DNA of 64,000 nucleotides from Gordius sp. MW1 (Eukaryota > Nematomorpha > Gordioida > Gordea > Gordiidae). Shown here piece by piece: positions 12,201 to 21,087 of this stretch. Both the position numbers and the translations under genes were made by a program. Location of the stretch: positions 14,824,501 to 14,888,500 of the forward strand of contig OZ038528.1 in assembly GCA_964036665.1 (NCBI GenBank), given 5' to 3'. Every line of letters starts with the position of its first letter. Within the stretch, counting starts at the first letter, position 1. The notes beneath the pieces are model-generated. The model did no database searches and was not told where the DNA came from. It saw nothing but the letters and a program-made list of their open reading frames with translations.

Positions 12201-15200
12201 CTAGTGTTGTAAAAACGGCTGGGTTTTATATGGTCAACCTTTGGTATTTTTTAATATCAATTTTTTATTAAATTTGGTCGACTAAACATGAACGGACCAG
12301 GTTCAGTCGAAATATGAAAAACAGATAAGAGTTGACCGTTAGTATTAGTTAAAACAAAGTTCGACCAAACAAGACCCAGCCGTTTTAACAACACTAGTGG
12401 TACCTGTCGGGTTAATCCTTTAAAATACCCGATCATCAATATAAAATTAATGAAAAAAAAACTAAGATTCATATCATAAAGAATCACTCCAAATAGATGG
12501 AGTGTTAATGGTATTGTCACAAACAATGCTATCAAAATGTCACGGTGTCACCTCTATTGGATACATCACTACATCGCAAAAATTAAAAAAAAATGAAATT
12601 CAAAGCGTATAATATTTTCCTAAATTAGCATGAATTTCTACATTTGATGCATTTTGATGTTTTATGTATTTATTTCATACTAATGTCAAATTTCCGGATT
12701 TTTAACAAATCTTTAAGAGTTATATATTGTATGTGACCATACATCTTGATAGCAGTTTTTAAACAAAATTAATGGTTCAGTCAATAATTCATTTCTGTTG
12801 TAAATTGCTTTGATAAATTAGTTCATCCATGTTAACAACCGTTAACATATTAACTAAATTATAAGCAAAACCTTCAATAGCCGCCTAACCTTTTGGTCGT
12901 TCTAGCGATGTCCAAACCCTTAGCAAAACAATTTAAATTATTATTAATTATCTTGCGCATTTAATTTGTGAATCTACCTACATACTGTAATTAATTAGAT
13001 CAAATGCATTTGTGCCACGTCGAATCAACGATGCACAAAACTTCAAGATAATAAGTTTACCATTTAACCCCTTTTGATAAAGTGTGTTTATTACCACTTT
13101 GTTTTGAGTTTTTCCGCAAGTCTTGAGCGTTCTTGTATATGCTGAAATCCAATGCAACAACCCTCTGTTCTCCATCCTGCAGGGTTATAATTTTTGGCAT
13201 TTCGGTCGGGTCTTTATTCCCTACGGCCGCTTCGATGGCTTTGCTAGCTGGGTCGTAACAAGAGCTAGTTAGCGCGCCCAAAACCGATTGCAAAAAGTCC
13301 ACCTGATTTTTAAAGGGGTAAGGCAAAGGCCATTCCAGCGCTCCCGAGTTATTTAACGAAGCCGTTTCGGGTGGCTTACCTGTGAACAACAAACACGTCT
13401 TGCATTTAAAATAGCTCCCTCTTCCTCCTAAAAATGGCATTTTAAAGGCGCCAAACTAAGTGATCGAAAATAAACCATCCATTTGTTAATAATCCAATTT
13501 TCAAAACTCTTTAATCAACATAAATTTTATTAGCTTCAAGCATTATTAATAATACAGACAGGTAAAGTTTATTGCGTCAGCCAAAATATTCTATAACTAT
13601 GTATCTATTCAAGACCACTACTAATCAAAATATTTTTTTCTTTTATTTAGAATCGCTAAAAATTTACTATGCTATCTAAATATCTAAGCTTCTTTAAAGC
13701 ACGGTCATTTTAGAGCTTTTTACAATTAGTAAAGATACGAAGTTTTTGCAAAACACTAAATTAGTGCATTTACTTTGATCAGCAGCAGTGGGAACATTAC
13801 AAGCATTATCTTGGCCGCCTTGGGACCCTGTTGCCACCGTAGCTCCTTTACCCTGCTGTTCCAGCACTGTCTGATTGTGTTGCTGAAATTTTTTGCTAAC
13901 GTGAATCCATATACAAGCCCCAGACAGGGTACGAACCACGTCGGTATCGAGTAACGTTTCAACTAGCACGGAGTTATTTACTTTTTTAGCGTTAACGCCA
14001 TGGGGAACGGGCAGGGGTTGCAGACTATTGCTCGGTGATTCGGGGTACAAAATCGCGAAGAGACGGGTTAGGTGAATAAATTCGGTGGCGCCGGTGTTCT
14101 GTATGCTACCTGCATTATAGCGAATGACCTCTATATAATTGCGCAAGTAAAACGTTCATTGAAAGCTATACATGATAAATATTTGTAGGCGGGTTTCATA
14201 CAGAGGCCCTTCCAACCTCTAAATGAGATTTGCTTACAAATGAATTCTAGCCCGCGGTTGTTAAAAATAGAATTACATGTAAAACAATAGCTAATTCGCT
14301 TTGAAATTTAACTTTGCGTCCACAAAAAATTCTCCACTCCTCACAAACCCCGTTTACAGCTTTTTTTAAACAACTAACAAACGCTAGCGCTATTAAATAT
14401 AAATTACACAAATCTAATTAAATAGGCATTATAGATAGATGAGGATATTTCAGAAATTTATAACAAGACAGAATACAAGATTTAATGTTGATTAGTGAGT
14501 AGCATCACATAAAATTTCCTTTCGTTCGCCCTACCCGATATAAATTGCAGCAAGAGCCAGGAGAGGTGATGCCGAGCCGGCCCAAACAATTCCAACGATG
14601 TGCGAGTATAGGAATCTACGTTGCTAGAGTAATCGACCAGCGAGGTGGACCGGCATTTTATGGCCCGTTCCATGCGTTCGATGAGTAATTTGATGAGGCG
14701 AGAAAAGGTGCAAAATTGGAAGAGGACGAAAAAGATAACTTGTGATGAGAGGTGTTGCCACACCAATTGCGATTGAGCTTCGGGCGAGACAAAGGATTGA
14801 CCCGCGGCCACCTTGGCTTGGTGACACCGTTCTGCCATCACGGTGTCGAATAGGATGTCCACCAACGCCTCTTCCAACAATGGACAACGCAACTTGTGCT
14901 ACCATCGGTATATAGTTATTTATTGATTTAACAATGATAAAATAACGAATTGTTCCGACTTCCGAGCACGAGTTTATTAGTATAAGCGAAAGTTGTTATT
15001 CGCATTTAATTTTTGCAAACGCCGTTGAAACGATGTAACTTTTGGTTTTTAAATTAAATGTCACTCTCTAATTAAAAAGGGAGAACATTTTGTCAAAAAG
15101 GGTATAAACCAAGGCCTCCTCTTACAACAAACAACAATTTGTGTTACTAACATTAATATTAACTAGAGTTCAAGTTGATGTAAGATTGTTATCTCGAATT

Positions 15201-18200
15201 TAAAAAAAAATTCATAACAAAATGATTTGCAAAGTTGATAAATTATTCAAGTGTCAATTATAATTATTTGTATGTAAAGAACGTTTAGAAGCTTTTAATT
15301 AATATCAAGAGAAAAATAATTTTAACTTTAAGAAGTGTCAACGCTTTGACACACAAAAATTTTATGGATATGACTATATCACTTTAGGGAAACTTTTATC
15401 ACCACGAAGCAAATTTATTAGTAGATAAAGGTATAAAATGTTTGCAGGAGCAAAAACTTTATTTATTAATCTATAAATATGCTAAGACAAACGCCAACTC
15501 TTTTGCAGCTGTAGAAAATTTTTTACCTGTTTTTTGAGCCCGAGTATATTGCAAACCAAATCGCGAGAGTATGGTTGATTCAAAATGTTGGTAACCATGT
15601 TGTTTTGAGGCATAAGGTAGCGCTACATTTTAGCGACAACATAAATAAAACACTGAATAAATTATAATCAAATATTTATTAAATATCCGTTGTCTCTCAA
15701 AATTCATTTTTAAATGTAAAATAAGCATATTCAATTCGAAGCATCATTGCATAAAACTCAATGTAAGAATACAGGGTTACCCAGTTTAGAAAAGTACTCA
15801 CTTTGGGGTAAGGTAAAAATCCTCGGATGGGAAATTTGAAAGAGCTCGACTCTAGCCTCCAAATGCTATTAGAAGTGGATGAAAAAGCGACGACGGGAAA
15901 CATTTTATCTCGGGCTAATCGTGAAGTAATTAACAACGAATTATTAATGATGCCAAACAAGATCGCCTTTTTAATTTATAAAGCTGCGTTTATTTTAATT
16001 ATGCCTTTTCTCAGTTTGGGGTCTTTTATAAATCATTTAGAACATATTCTCCATACCAGAGAATATTGTTTAACAAATTGCTCTCTCTTCGAGAGAGTTG
16101 TTCGAGATAATAATATAAAATGGGAGATATAAGAAAGCTTATATACGTCTTAAAACCAAGAAAAAGGAAATATCATATGAAATTTTGAATTTAACTATGA
16201 ATAATTTAGTTAAAATGAATTTCAATCCGTGGTTATTATTGTCCATATTACAAAGCTAAATTCACAAAGACAAATTTACGTTCTAGCTGCTAGTTTTCTC
16301 TGATGCGATGCAATTATTATGTAATAAGGGCAACCAGGCCACCTGGAATTCTAACAGTCGTATCTAGGAGACTTTGTAAATAAGAGCCTAAAAACGAAGG
16401 GCATACTTTTAAGATAGATGCAAAACTTTGCAAAATAGAGGAAAAAAAGAAAAGGAGCAAAATCATTTAAATTTAAGTCTAAGATTTAGATAGCAAGCGA
16501 GCACATAAAACACAGTATATAGAATGATAACAATTAGAAATTAATAAGTTGGACTGGACAGGACACTTCAGGGGACTTCTTTTTTCGTAAAAGTAAGTCC
16601 ATAAATTATATAGCATATAGAATAGCTAAGTACCCGTGATGAAGACCATTTGTGCAAGTGGATTAAAGGATTCCACGTATTCCCAAAAAGTCCCTGCCAT
16701 GGTCCAGTGTGGCAATGGCATCAATGTTATCTTGCAATCTTCATTTTTAATAGTTAAATCATCTAAATTTTTCGTGACGAGATCTGCATTGTTTAGTGGT
16801 GGGTAAAAGGCGACATTGCTGGAAGAACATAATTTGCGCATTTCATTTACAACGAGGTAGCCGGGTAGGATGAAAGACGAATTTTCTTGGTCCAATAACA
16901 GGAAAAATATTGACTGAGCGCAGGCTAATTGCATTCTCATGTCGCCTCTTATTTCATTCGGTAGCAGTTTTAGTTTTTGAAACACGGGATTAATGAGATC
17001 ACGAATGCCCTAAGAAATGTTTGATAATATTTATATTCTCAAAAATTTTAATTTAAGGAGAAAATACGATAAACATAACTAATACATTTTTAATTATGGA
17101 AAGTTGAAGAAAAAACTGTATATCAGGCCCCGGCGCCTAGCCAGGATTTTCTCAAGGGGAAGGAAAAATTCCAAAAAAATTTCGACACTTTTATTTATAA
17201 TGTAAAAAAAATAAACTTCGCGCACAATATATGCAAAACTTCAAGACGCTGTATAACCAAATTTGGAAAAATCTCTTCTCTTCATTAATCAGAGCATTTA
17301 CGCTTTTATACCTTAAAAAAGGACATGGACCTTATGCAAGTTATTCAACTGGCAGAAAATATTATCATTTAGGTAAAATTAAATAGTGGCGGAAACCAAA
17401 GCAAAATTATATGAGTTTGATCTGAAAAAATTCTCAAGTTGCTAATAAGCAAAATTATACACTCACTCAATCTGTTTACCTGAAATTTTTTAGTACAGCT
17501 AAATAATAGTTATAAGCTTTTAGTCGAAAATTAAATGTATATATTATGTTTCCAGGTTTTTATAAGTGTCTCAAAATTTTTTATGCAACTAAACTATAAT
17601 ATTTTAACCCATTTAATCTAATTATTAATCAAAAAAATTTTCAAATTTTGGTCAAGGGGGTAGAAAAGTCCCGCTTGGCTACGCGCCTGATCAGGCACAA
17701 TTTTATAACCATAGACATAGACTAGGCTGGCAAAAAATAAATACTTTTAATATGTTGTTTTTTAACAAATTTATCCATCGATTTAAAATAGCTCATTAAT
17801 ATTTTAGTTTATTTATATAATTTTTTCCATTTCGTTTCCTCGAGGTTACTTTTTAAAACCGCAATCGATCCTAAAAGCATTTAGTAAGTCTTCGTTAGTT
17901 TGATTAAACTTTAAGGATACAGAGATTTTGCAATGTGACAAATTCTATTTAACTACCCATTCATTCTTTTAAAAAGACTAAGTTAGGCCCCTTAATTTCG
18001 TATTAATGCAATTTTTACTTTATTTAAATTATGATTTGTCGGTATCTTTAACAATCCGTTGGTATTATGGGTCATATAATTTAGGTCACAGTACCCTATA
18101 ATAGGTGTAGAATTAGATAGTTTATCAAATAATATAATAGAGTATCTAAAAGGTTTTGTGCATTTTGGGCCTATAGTTTAAGAGATATAAAGCATTTATG

Positions 18201-20278
18201 AAGATCTAGATCATAGTAACTCAATAAAACTAGTTGTGTTTTTTTTGTTACACAATATTAATGTTAAAAATGGCAACTTTTGTGGAAACAATAATAGTTA
18301 TATATCAGTAGTATCAAAACTATTACAGTTTAAACATCTATCCTTCTAATTCGAGCTTATTTTCAACATGTCCTATAGCTATTGCCCATATATATATCAC
18401 ATGTTTGTTAAATACAAGTGTCATATGGTACAATTATGATTTTATTTAATAAATACTTTAAATTTCGATTTTGTCAAAAATAAATTTTTTTACTTCTTTA
18501 GGACAATATGGTAACTTTGCTTTATTTAATAGTCATAATTTTTATGAAAAATTTCGACCTTAAAAATTTGCTGATGATGCTGTTGTGTTAGGTTAAAATC
18601 GAAACAAAATAAGGATTACTTGTTAAGGCAATAAAATTATATTTTACTAGTAATTAATTGAATATTTAATAGCACATTTTATGGTACATTTTAAGTTTAT
18701 ATACTTAGTATAGTTAAACTTAGCCATTCAAAAATATATTTTACAAAAAAAGCTGACCTTAAATCATTTTTGTTTATAACTTATTCATGTCATGTCTATA
18801 TTTTTTAATAACTACTACCAACCTTATATTATCATAAAATGTTTAATAAAATTTAGTGCTTTATATTATTGGGTTGCTAAAAAATAACCTATAATTTTGC
18901 CTATTAAGCCATAAAGGGCTATATAATTTATACTTATTGTCAAAATATAGACTTAATGTATTGGCTTAAATTAATTGCAAAGATCTATTGTATAAGTGTT
19001 GAATTTCAAGTTTAAACCCTTTATAATTTCAAAATAAAGCAAGTTAAACTTCAGGGTTATATTAACTTGTAAAACTAACCACATAGACAAAATTAAAAGT
19101 TTAAAATTAATATTTTATGATGAAATATAAAAATTTTTTAAATTAAATTCAAATTTCAACAACACTAATATATTTTAAAAAAATTACGGACTCTTTTTTC
19201 TACTAAACAAAAATTGGTCTATGCAATATTTACACAGCTTTTTTACTTAAGATTTTAGAGAAATCGGCCTTATTAAAAACAAGATATAGACTAGTTACAA
19301 TAATATTGTTAAGAATTGCATAATGAACAGAACAACTAAATTATACTTACATAAGAATATTAATATATTTTATTATAAACTTTAGCACAAATTAATATGC
19401 ATTATTCAATTAGATAATATATCCCATTCATTGCCATTACATCTTTATAAACAAAAATGAAGATGTTTGTGCAGATATTAAATTACAGACCATGTTAAAA
19501 AATAATTTCGCCTCAATTAACTAGTTAATAGGCAAGCTCACATAACCTACATACCAATTTTGGCATAGATCTTAAGGCCTAAAAAATATTCCATCCCATA
19601 TATATGCCCAAGATAGCAGTAAATAAAAAACAATTTACCTTATAATCAATCTGTTTAATGTATTTGTGCAAAAGTTGGAAGGTACAGCACCAAATTGTTT
19701 TATTGTATGGATTGACATGATCAGAATTTAGCAGTATCATCAAAAATAACCTTTATAAGACAAACAATATATCATTAAAAAATTTCAAATCAAACATGTG
19801 GTAGTATTTTATCACCACATTTTATTAAACTTTTATTCATTTTACTCATAAAATAATTCAAATTAAATTTAAAAAGTAAAAATCTATCATTGAATCACAT
19901 AACTATTAATATAGTGTAATTAAAGATCTCAATATTTTACTTAGGAGTTATTTTCTTTTGTACAATTAAATCCTCAATATCATTTAATGTATTGACTAGA
20001 ACATAATCTGTCATCATAAAACCTATTTAATATAGAGTGGTAAACAAGCATATCTTACTTTCATCCAATACTTTTTTAATCAATAAATTTATGGCATTTT
20101 CAACATTTTCCTAATTTATATATTATTTATTAAACTAATAATATACATCAAACTGCGAAAGTAAATATTTGTTAATCTCTCCCTTGAAAGATTCTCTTAA
20201 ATCAGGTTGATCTTTTAAGTTTACATTCCCGTTTACTATAAGATAATTTTTTAAAATTCCCTGCATCTCAAGCTCCAT
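1..20278 (-). CDS. MED23: Mediator complex subunit 23 (MED23), 19 exons, 3' end outside window
   Basis: MED23 is a tail-side subunit of the Mediator co-activator that links sequence-specific activators to RNA polymerase II in the nucleus. Joining the coding segments 20278-20147, 20110-20059, 20022-19941, 19750-19639, 17009-16634, 15914-15802, 15622-15527, 14898-14535, 14109-13774, 13379-13095, 8034-7794, 7192-7050, 7010-6908, 6350-6051, 3198-3026, 2307-1778, 1378-1113, 830-755 and 231-1 gives 1337 codons with no stop, every junction GT/AG and every phase consistent. The order and spacing of conserved blocks follow vertebrate MED23: WQHLSSQ.IFFVLFQF, LLQFISG, NQPYSRDLVCNILGL, ETYSRLLIYMEIESLGIKG, SEELNRVLIL.ARA and KYPEK. 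Vertebrate MED23 is about 1370 residues and these exons reach only about residue 1085 of it, so this protein is longer; the extra lies mainly in exons 5, 9-11 and 16. The gene continues left of base 1. Exon boundaries are my reading; no transcript was available. Confidence 0.93.
379..580. mobile_element. hAT-like MITE, family A, copy 1 (MED23 intron 18)
   Basis: A 202-bp element with inverted ends starting TAGTGTTGTAAAAACGGC and no coding capacity. It is flanked by a perfect 8-bp target-site duplication GCTCATAG (371-378 and 581-588), the hAT signature. Copies 2 and 3 are at 12202-12396 and 43444-43625. Internal GTCGAC-containing stretches are themselves partly palindromic. Confidence 0.9.
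755..830 (-). CDS. MED23: MED23 exon 18
   Basis: A 76-nt exon encoding LFGNIYFRLIP, equivalent to IYFGNVCLRFLP. Acceptor CCTAG, donor GTTAGT. It restores the phase between exons 17 and 19. Confidence 0.82.
1113..1378 (-). CDS. MED23: MED23 exon 17
   Basis: Encodes AQLLLLKP, PKHWLSEDWYSKHVSF and KYPEK, one of the best-matching blocks (IQLLLLKP, PEHWLQNDWHTKHM, KYPEK). Acceptor AGCAG, donor GTAAAT. Confidence 0.94.
1778..2307 (-). CDS. MED23: MED23 exon 16
   Basis: Encodes LILCLLWKI, FVDYLIGEFEAC and LNEMIWSKGLFPLDHLLKV, matching LFLCLLWKM, FADFLVYEFSTS and LNDMVWKYNIVTLDRLILC. Asn/Pro/Ser/Thr-rich spacers between these blocks (ALGSPNATPTAP, NGNASSQSSGNNS) make it longer than the vertebrate segment. 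Acceptor CTCACAG, donor GTAAGA. Confidence 0.92.
2308..3025. other. MED23 intron 15, no recognisable element
   Basis: AT-rich intron between exons 16 and 15. I see no open frame, repeat or terminal inverted repeat in it. Confidence 0.6.
3026..3198 (-). CDS. MED23: MED23 exon 15
   Basis: Encodes MQLTPHTWSPQTLTNFPSSL and EEEYKNM, matching MSFTPHNWASHTLSCFPGPL and EEEYRKW. Acceptor AATAG, donor GTATGC. Confidence 0.93.
4212..5705. repeat. Large palindrome (inverted repeat arms of about 0.6 kb) in MED23 intron 14
   Basis: The left arm (about 4212-4853) and right arm (about 5085-5705) are inverted copies separated by a spacer of about 230 bp. Matching landmarks: CGACCATTTCAGA near 4238 and its complement near 5690, and the FGRGYEMVKN reading present on the plus strand near 4625 and the minus strand near 5300. 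The arms differ by scattered substitutions only. The right arm ends in a segment (GGAATGGCCC) that I do not find at the left end, so the left end looks truncated. The two matching open frames of about 80 codons reflect the inverted repeat and are not good evidence for genes. Probably a foldback or long-TIR transposon; a nascent transcript could fold into a long hairpin. Confidence 0.85.
6051..6350 (-). CDS. MED23: MED23 exon 14
   Basis: Encodes MLSYLHSL, LGNSEIQPQISRF and SEELNRVLILSIARA, matching LLSHLHTL, LGSSEVQPQFTRF and SEELNRALILTLARA. Acceptor TTCAG, donor GTATTT. Confidence 0.95.
6705..6871. mobile_element. hAT-like MITE, family B, copy 1 (MED23 intron 13)
   Basis: 167 bp with inverted ends CATGGGCGTAGCCAG / CTGGCTACGC(A)TATG and G-rich then C-rich subterminal tracts. 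Perfect 8-bp target duplication TTGTCTTC (6697-6704 and 6872-6879). Sibling copies are at 42538, 46123 and 50068. Confidence 0.9.
6908..7010 (-). CDS. MED23: MED23 exon 13
   Basis: Encodes HLLPNIFKNQIWSALYSLLE and HHIQPHYR, matching LLPTVFKSHAWGILHTLLE and HHIQPHYR. The upstream intron is 39 nt. The downstream intron carries the MITE at 6705-6871. Confidence 0.93.
7050..7192 (-). CDS. MED23: MED23 exon 12
   Basis: Encodes LLETYSRLLIYMEIESLGI, nearly identical to vertebrate MED23. Acceptor TTTTGCAG, donor GTGAGC. Only 39 nt separate it from exon 13. Confidence 0.95.
7794..8034 (-). CDS. MED23: MED23 exon 11
   Basis: Encodes LLCNAFSTSADSFTAPM and LDSLSVHAKM, matching LLCNAYSTNSECFTLPM and LDSLTVHAKM of vertebrate MED23. 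Acceptor TTAG, donor GTTAGT. Confidence 0.93.
8345..8760 (-). pseudogene. piggyBac transposase remnant, C-terminal part
   Basis: On the minus strand this reads MGDVDRVDQKFYVSKN, the MGGVDRxD block that holds the third catalytic Asp of piggyBac transposases. It continues through FAFGVDAACQIASQLYCL and a decayed cysteine cluster with RRCVV. Frames are broken. It lies in MED23 intron 10, facing the related relic at 10559-12024. Confidence 0.75.
9012..9683. mobile_element. Non-autonomous hAT-like element with GC-rich ends
   Basis: 672 bp bounded by TAGAGCCCTGCA and its complement TGCAGGGCTCTA. The subterminal regions are packed with GCCCGA/TCGGGC motifs; the middle is AT-rich with G-runs. Flanks AGTATGAC (9004-9011) and CGTATGAC (9684-9691) match at 7 of 8 bases, as expected of an ageing 8-bp duplication. 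No transposase reading. A partial relative of the right end is at about 52490-52592. Confidence 0.85.
10559..12024 (+). pseudogene. piggyBac transposase pseudogene, interrupted by a MITE
   Basis: Recognisable in order: an N-terminal part with WTDNDIVFKPHG and TINEFK; the first catalytic block ISMDESMVPSYGHHIAKQF then GKPFRFGSKMW (10900-11010); PYQGASYLLA; and the second Asp block in SYNLYFDN (11150). After these come CPLIDTK, WHDNN | ILATLSNCHG (split by the insertion at 11354-11526), YNKYQKF, RGRKWYFP and a cysteine-rich C-terminus RRCVVCKNTTRILCSYC (11920-11980). Stops and shifts break the frame, and the third-Asp MGGVD block is missing after YNKYQ. The element is dead and sits antisense inside MED23 intron 10. 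Confidence 0.88.
11354..11526. mobile_element. hAT-like MITE, family D, inserted in piggyBac relic
   Basis: 173 bp bounded by TAGAGTTGTT and AACAACTCTA, with repeated GCTCG/CGAGC motifs. Perfect 8-bp duplication ATAATAAC (11346-11353 and 11527-11534). Removing the insert plus one duplication rejoins the piggyBac reading frame, so it arrived after the piggyBac. The same repeat forms the arms of the element at 59196-60009. Confidence 0.92.
12202..12396. mobile_element. hAT-like MITE, family A, copy 2
   Basis: 195 bp, ends TAGTGTTGTAAAAACGGC and the complement ending CAACACTA. Flanks GTGATACC (12194-12201) and GTGGTACC (12397-12404) match at 7 of 8 bases. Confidence 0.88.
13095..13379 (-). CDS. 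MED23: MED23 exon 10
   Basis: Encodes WPLPYPFKNQVDFLQSVL, equivalent to the IPIPHSLRLHHEFLQQSL region, followed by about 60 residues that do not align with vertebrate MED23. Acceptor TTCACAG, donor GTAATA; joined to exon 11 it gives QSADLNAVV in frame. Confidence 0.75.
13774..14109 (-). CDS. MED23: MED23 exon 9, with a lineage-specific low-complexity insert
   Basis: Encodes GSIQN, RLFAILYPE and CIWIHVSKK (compare LFDLLYPE and CIWIHLNRK). The 3' part is a Gly/Thr/Gln-rich segment (GATVATGSQGGQ) with no counterpart in vertebrate MED23. An alternative donor at an upstream GGTAAA in the same phase would remove that segment; I preferred the later one (AAA|GTAAAT) because the GC-rich coding composition continues up to it. 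Confidence 0.75.
14535..14898 (-). CDS. MED23: MED23 exon 8
   Basis: Starts HKLRCPLLEEALVDI and contains WQHLSSQVIFFVLFQF and LSWLLLQFISG, among the most conserved stretches of MED23. The reading frame runs on past the donor GTAGGG, but the join to exon 9 rebuilds the conserved FISGSIQN sequence, which supports this boundary. Confidence 0.93.
15527..15622 (-). CDS. MED23: MED23 exon 7
   Basis: A 96-nt phase-0 exon encoding NQPYSRDLVCNILGLKKQ, nearly the same as the EQPYSRDMVCNMLGL block of vertebrate MED23. Acceptor GTAG, donor GTAAAA. Confidence 0.92.
15802..15914 (-). CDS. MED23: MED23 exon 6
   Basis: Encodes DKMFPVVAF followed by FKFPIRGFLPYPK, equivalent to CSLLPVV and LRFPLKGLLPYDK. 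Acceptor ATTAG, strong donor GTGAGT. Confidence 0.88.
16634..17009 (-). CDS. MED23: MED23 exon 5
   Basis: Encodes GIRDLINPVFQKL, a VVNEMRKL block and FWEYVESFNPLAQM, matching GVRDLL, VTEIRKL and the LVSDFVDTF region of vertebrate MED23. About 35 residues between the last two blocks have no counterpart in the vertebrate protein. Acceptor CTTAG, donor GTACTT. Confidence 0.85.
17130..17689. mobile_element. Non-autonomous element, family E, copy 1 (MED23 intron 4)
   Basis: About 560 bp with imperfect inverted ends GGCGCCTAGCCAGGATTTTC and a right end reading TTGGCTACGCGCC. Flanked by ATCAGGC at 17123-17129 and 17690-17696. The core shares a stretch with 54448-54713 in reverse orientation. The ends resemble family B (GGCGTAGCCAGG), so it may be a longer relative. 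Confidence 0.78.
17690..19638. other. Distal part of MED23 intron 4, featureless AT-rich DNA
   Basis: No open frames, tandem repeats or inverted ends that I can support; very AT-rich. Confidence 0.55.
19639..19750 (-). CDS. MED23: MED23 exon 4
   Basis: This 112-nt exon contains ILLNSDHVN and ends in IDYK at donor GTAAAT. Vertebrate MED23 has SLINSD and VDYK at the same spacing. The 2.6-kb intron that follows (19638-17010) carries the element at 17130-17689. Confidence 0.85.
19941..20022 (-). CDS. MED23: MED23 exon 3
   Basis: This 82-nt exon (about residues 62-89) ends in QKKITPK, equivalent to the LLPPR segment of the vertebrate protein. Acceptor AATAG, donor GTAAAA; phases fit both neighbours. 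The next intron is 190 nt. Confidence 0.8.
20059..20110 (-). CDS. MED23: MED23 exon 2
   Basis: This 52-nt exon encodes ENVENAINLLIKKVLDE, matching the ESHEQCIQWIVKF block of vertebrate MED23. It is flanked by two 36-nt introns with donor GTAAGA and acceptor TTAG. Confidence 0.8.
20147..20278 (-). CDS. MED23: MED23 exon 1 (start codon, residues 1-44)
   Basis: Exactly 44 codons from ATG at 20278 to the donor GTATAT. I chose this ATG because MELEMQGIL aligns with the first residues of vertebrate MED23 (METQLQSIF). The frame stays open further upstream to an AG near 20345, so a longer 5' coding end cannot be excluded. The following intron is only 36 nt (20146-20111). Confidence 0.8.
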
Positions 20279-20532
20279 GACAAAGTTCAGCTGTTCAGAC
20301 CCATACTTCAAAATATCGCCAATTAAAATAAACTGTTTCTAAAAGGGGTGATATTTTATGGTCGTCTTAATTGATACCGTCAAAGTAAAGTGTCGATCTC
20401 TTTATTATATGGTCCATTATTCACAGACGATCTAAGCATAGTCTCCAACTCGATATCCAGAATTCAAAACTTCATAGACAGATTTATCACGGGGAGCCGA
20501 AAAGCAGGTCTGATGATCAATCCAAACAAATC

Positions 20533-21087
20533 CATACACTAATAAAACCATAGGTATCATTTCAAAATGTCACAGTCCGAAATGCCACTAAGCCACTGAA
20601 TCTCACGAGAATCTCACGATCGTGAGATTCGCAATTACTCATTGCGCAAGCGCATAATTTCTATTGTGTAGTGTTTTAGGTCAGCGTTTTAGGTTAGGGT
20701 TTGGGTTAGGTTTAGATGCACATCAAATTCCCTCCCCATTTGAGATTTAATTTTTTGTGATATTCAGTGTGGCATTTCGGACTGTGGCATTTTGAACCCA
20801 ATTCAAACCAGACTGTCGAACCTGATAATATTTCAGCAAATATAGCAAGCGCCATTTTTAGGGAAATTGTAACCAAACAATAGAATTCAGCATAATTTAT
20901 TGTTCTAGTTTACTTATTTTTTATTAATTTATAAATTAAGCTATTAGTCTTATTTATTTCTTCAATATTTTATCGTGTAGAAGTGTAAATACACCCGTTG
21001 TTGACTTTTTCCTAGCTATTTTGGTGTATGAATGATTTTAATAGTAAAAATCAGCTGTTCGGCAGTCTATGGTTTTATTAGTCCATG
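20533..21087. mobile_element. hAT-like element inside the LINE, itself containing a nested element
   Basis: 555 bp with inverted ends CATACACTAATAAAACCATA and CTATGGTTTTATTAGTCCAT(G). Perfect 8-bp duplication AACAAATC (20525-20532 and 21088-21095); removing it restores the LINE NPNKS reading. It contains a second inverted-end unit at about 20563-20796. Confidence 0.88.
20563..20796. mobile_element. Inverted-end unit nested in the hAT-like element
   Basis: Ends TCAAAATGTCACAGTCCG and its near complement CGGACTGTGGCATTTTGA. Inside is a short palindrome around GAATCTCACGATCGTGAGATTC-like sequence (20609-20630) and a GGTTAGGGTTTGGGTTAGG stretch that resembles telomeric repeats. No clear target duplication, so the boundary is approximate. 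Confidence 0.65.

Larger units (their letters stand above)
8035..13094. other. MED23 intron 10: 5-kb transposon-filled intron
   Basis: The largest intron of the gene. It contains two piggyBac relics in opposite orientation, a GC-rich-ended hAT-like element (9012-9683) and two small MITEs (11354-11526, 12202-12396). I see no MED23 coding sequence: exons 10 and 11 join in frame directly. Confidence 0.8.

Noticed and set aside
20690-20735. Telomere-like GGTTAGGGTTTGGGTTAGG as an internal telomere or chromosome end
   Set aside because: It is a short, imperfect stretch inside a nested transposon; a similar motif in MITE family F shows it is part of mobile elements here.
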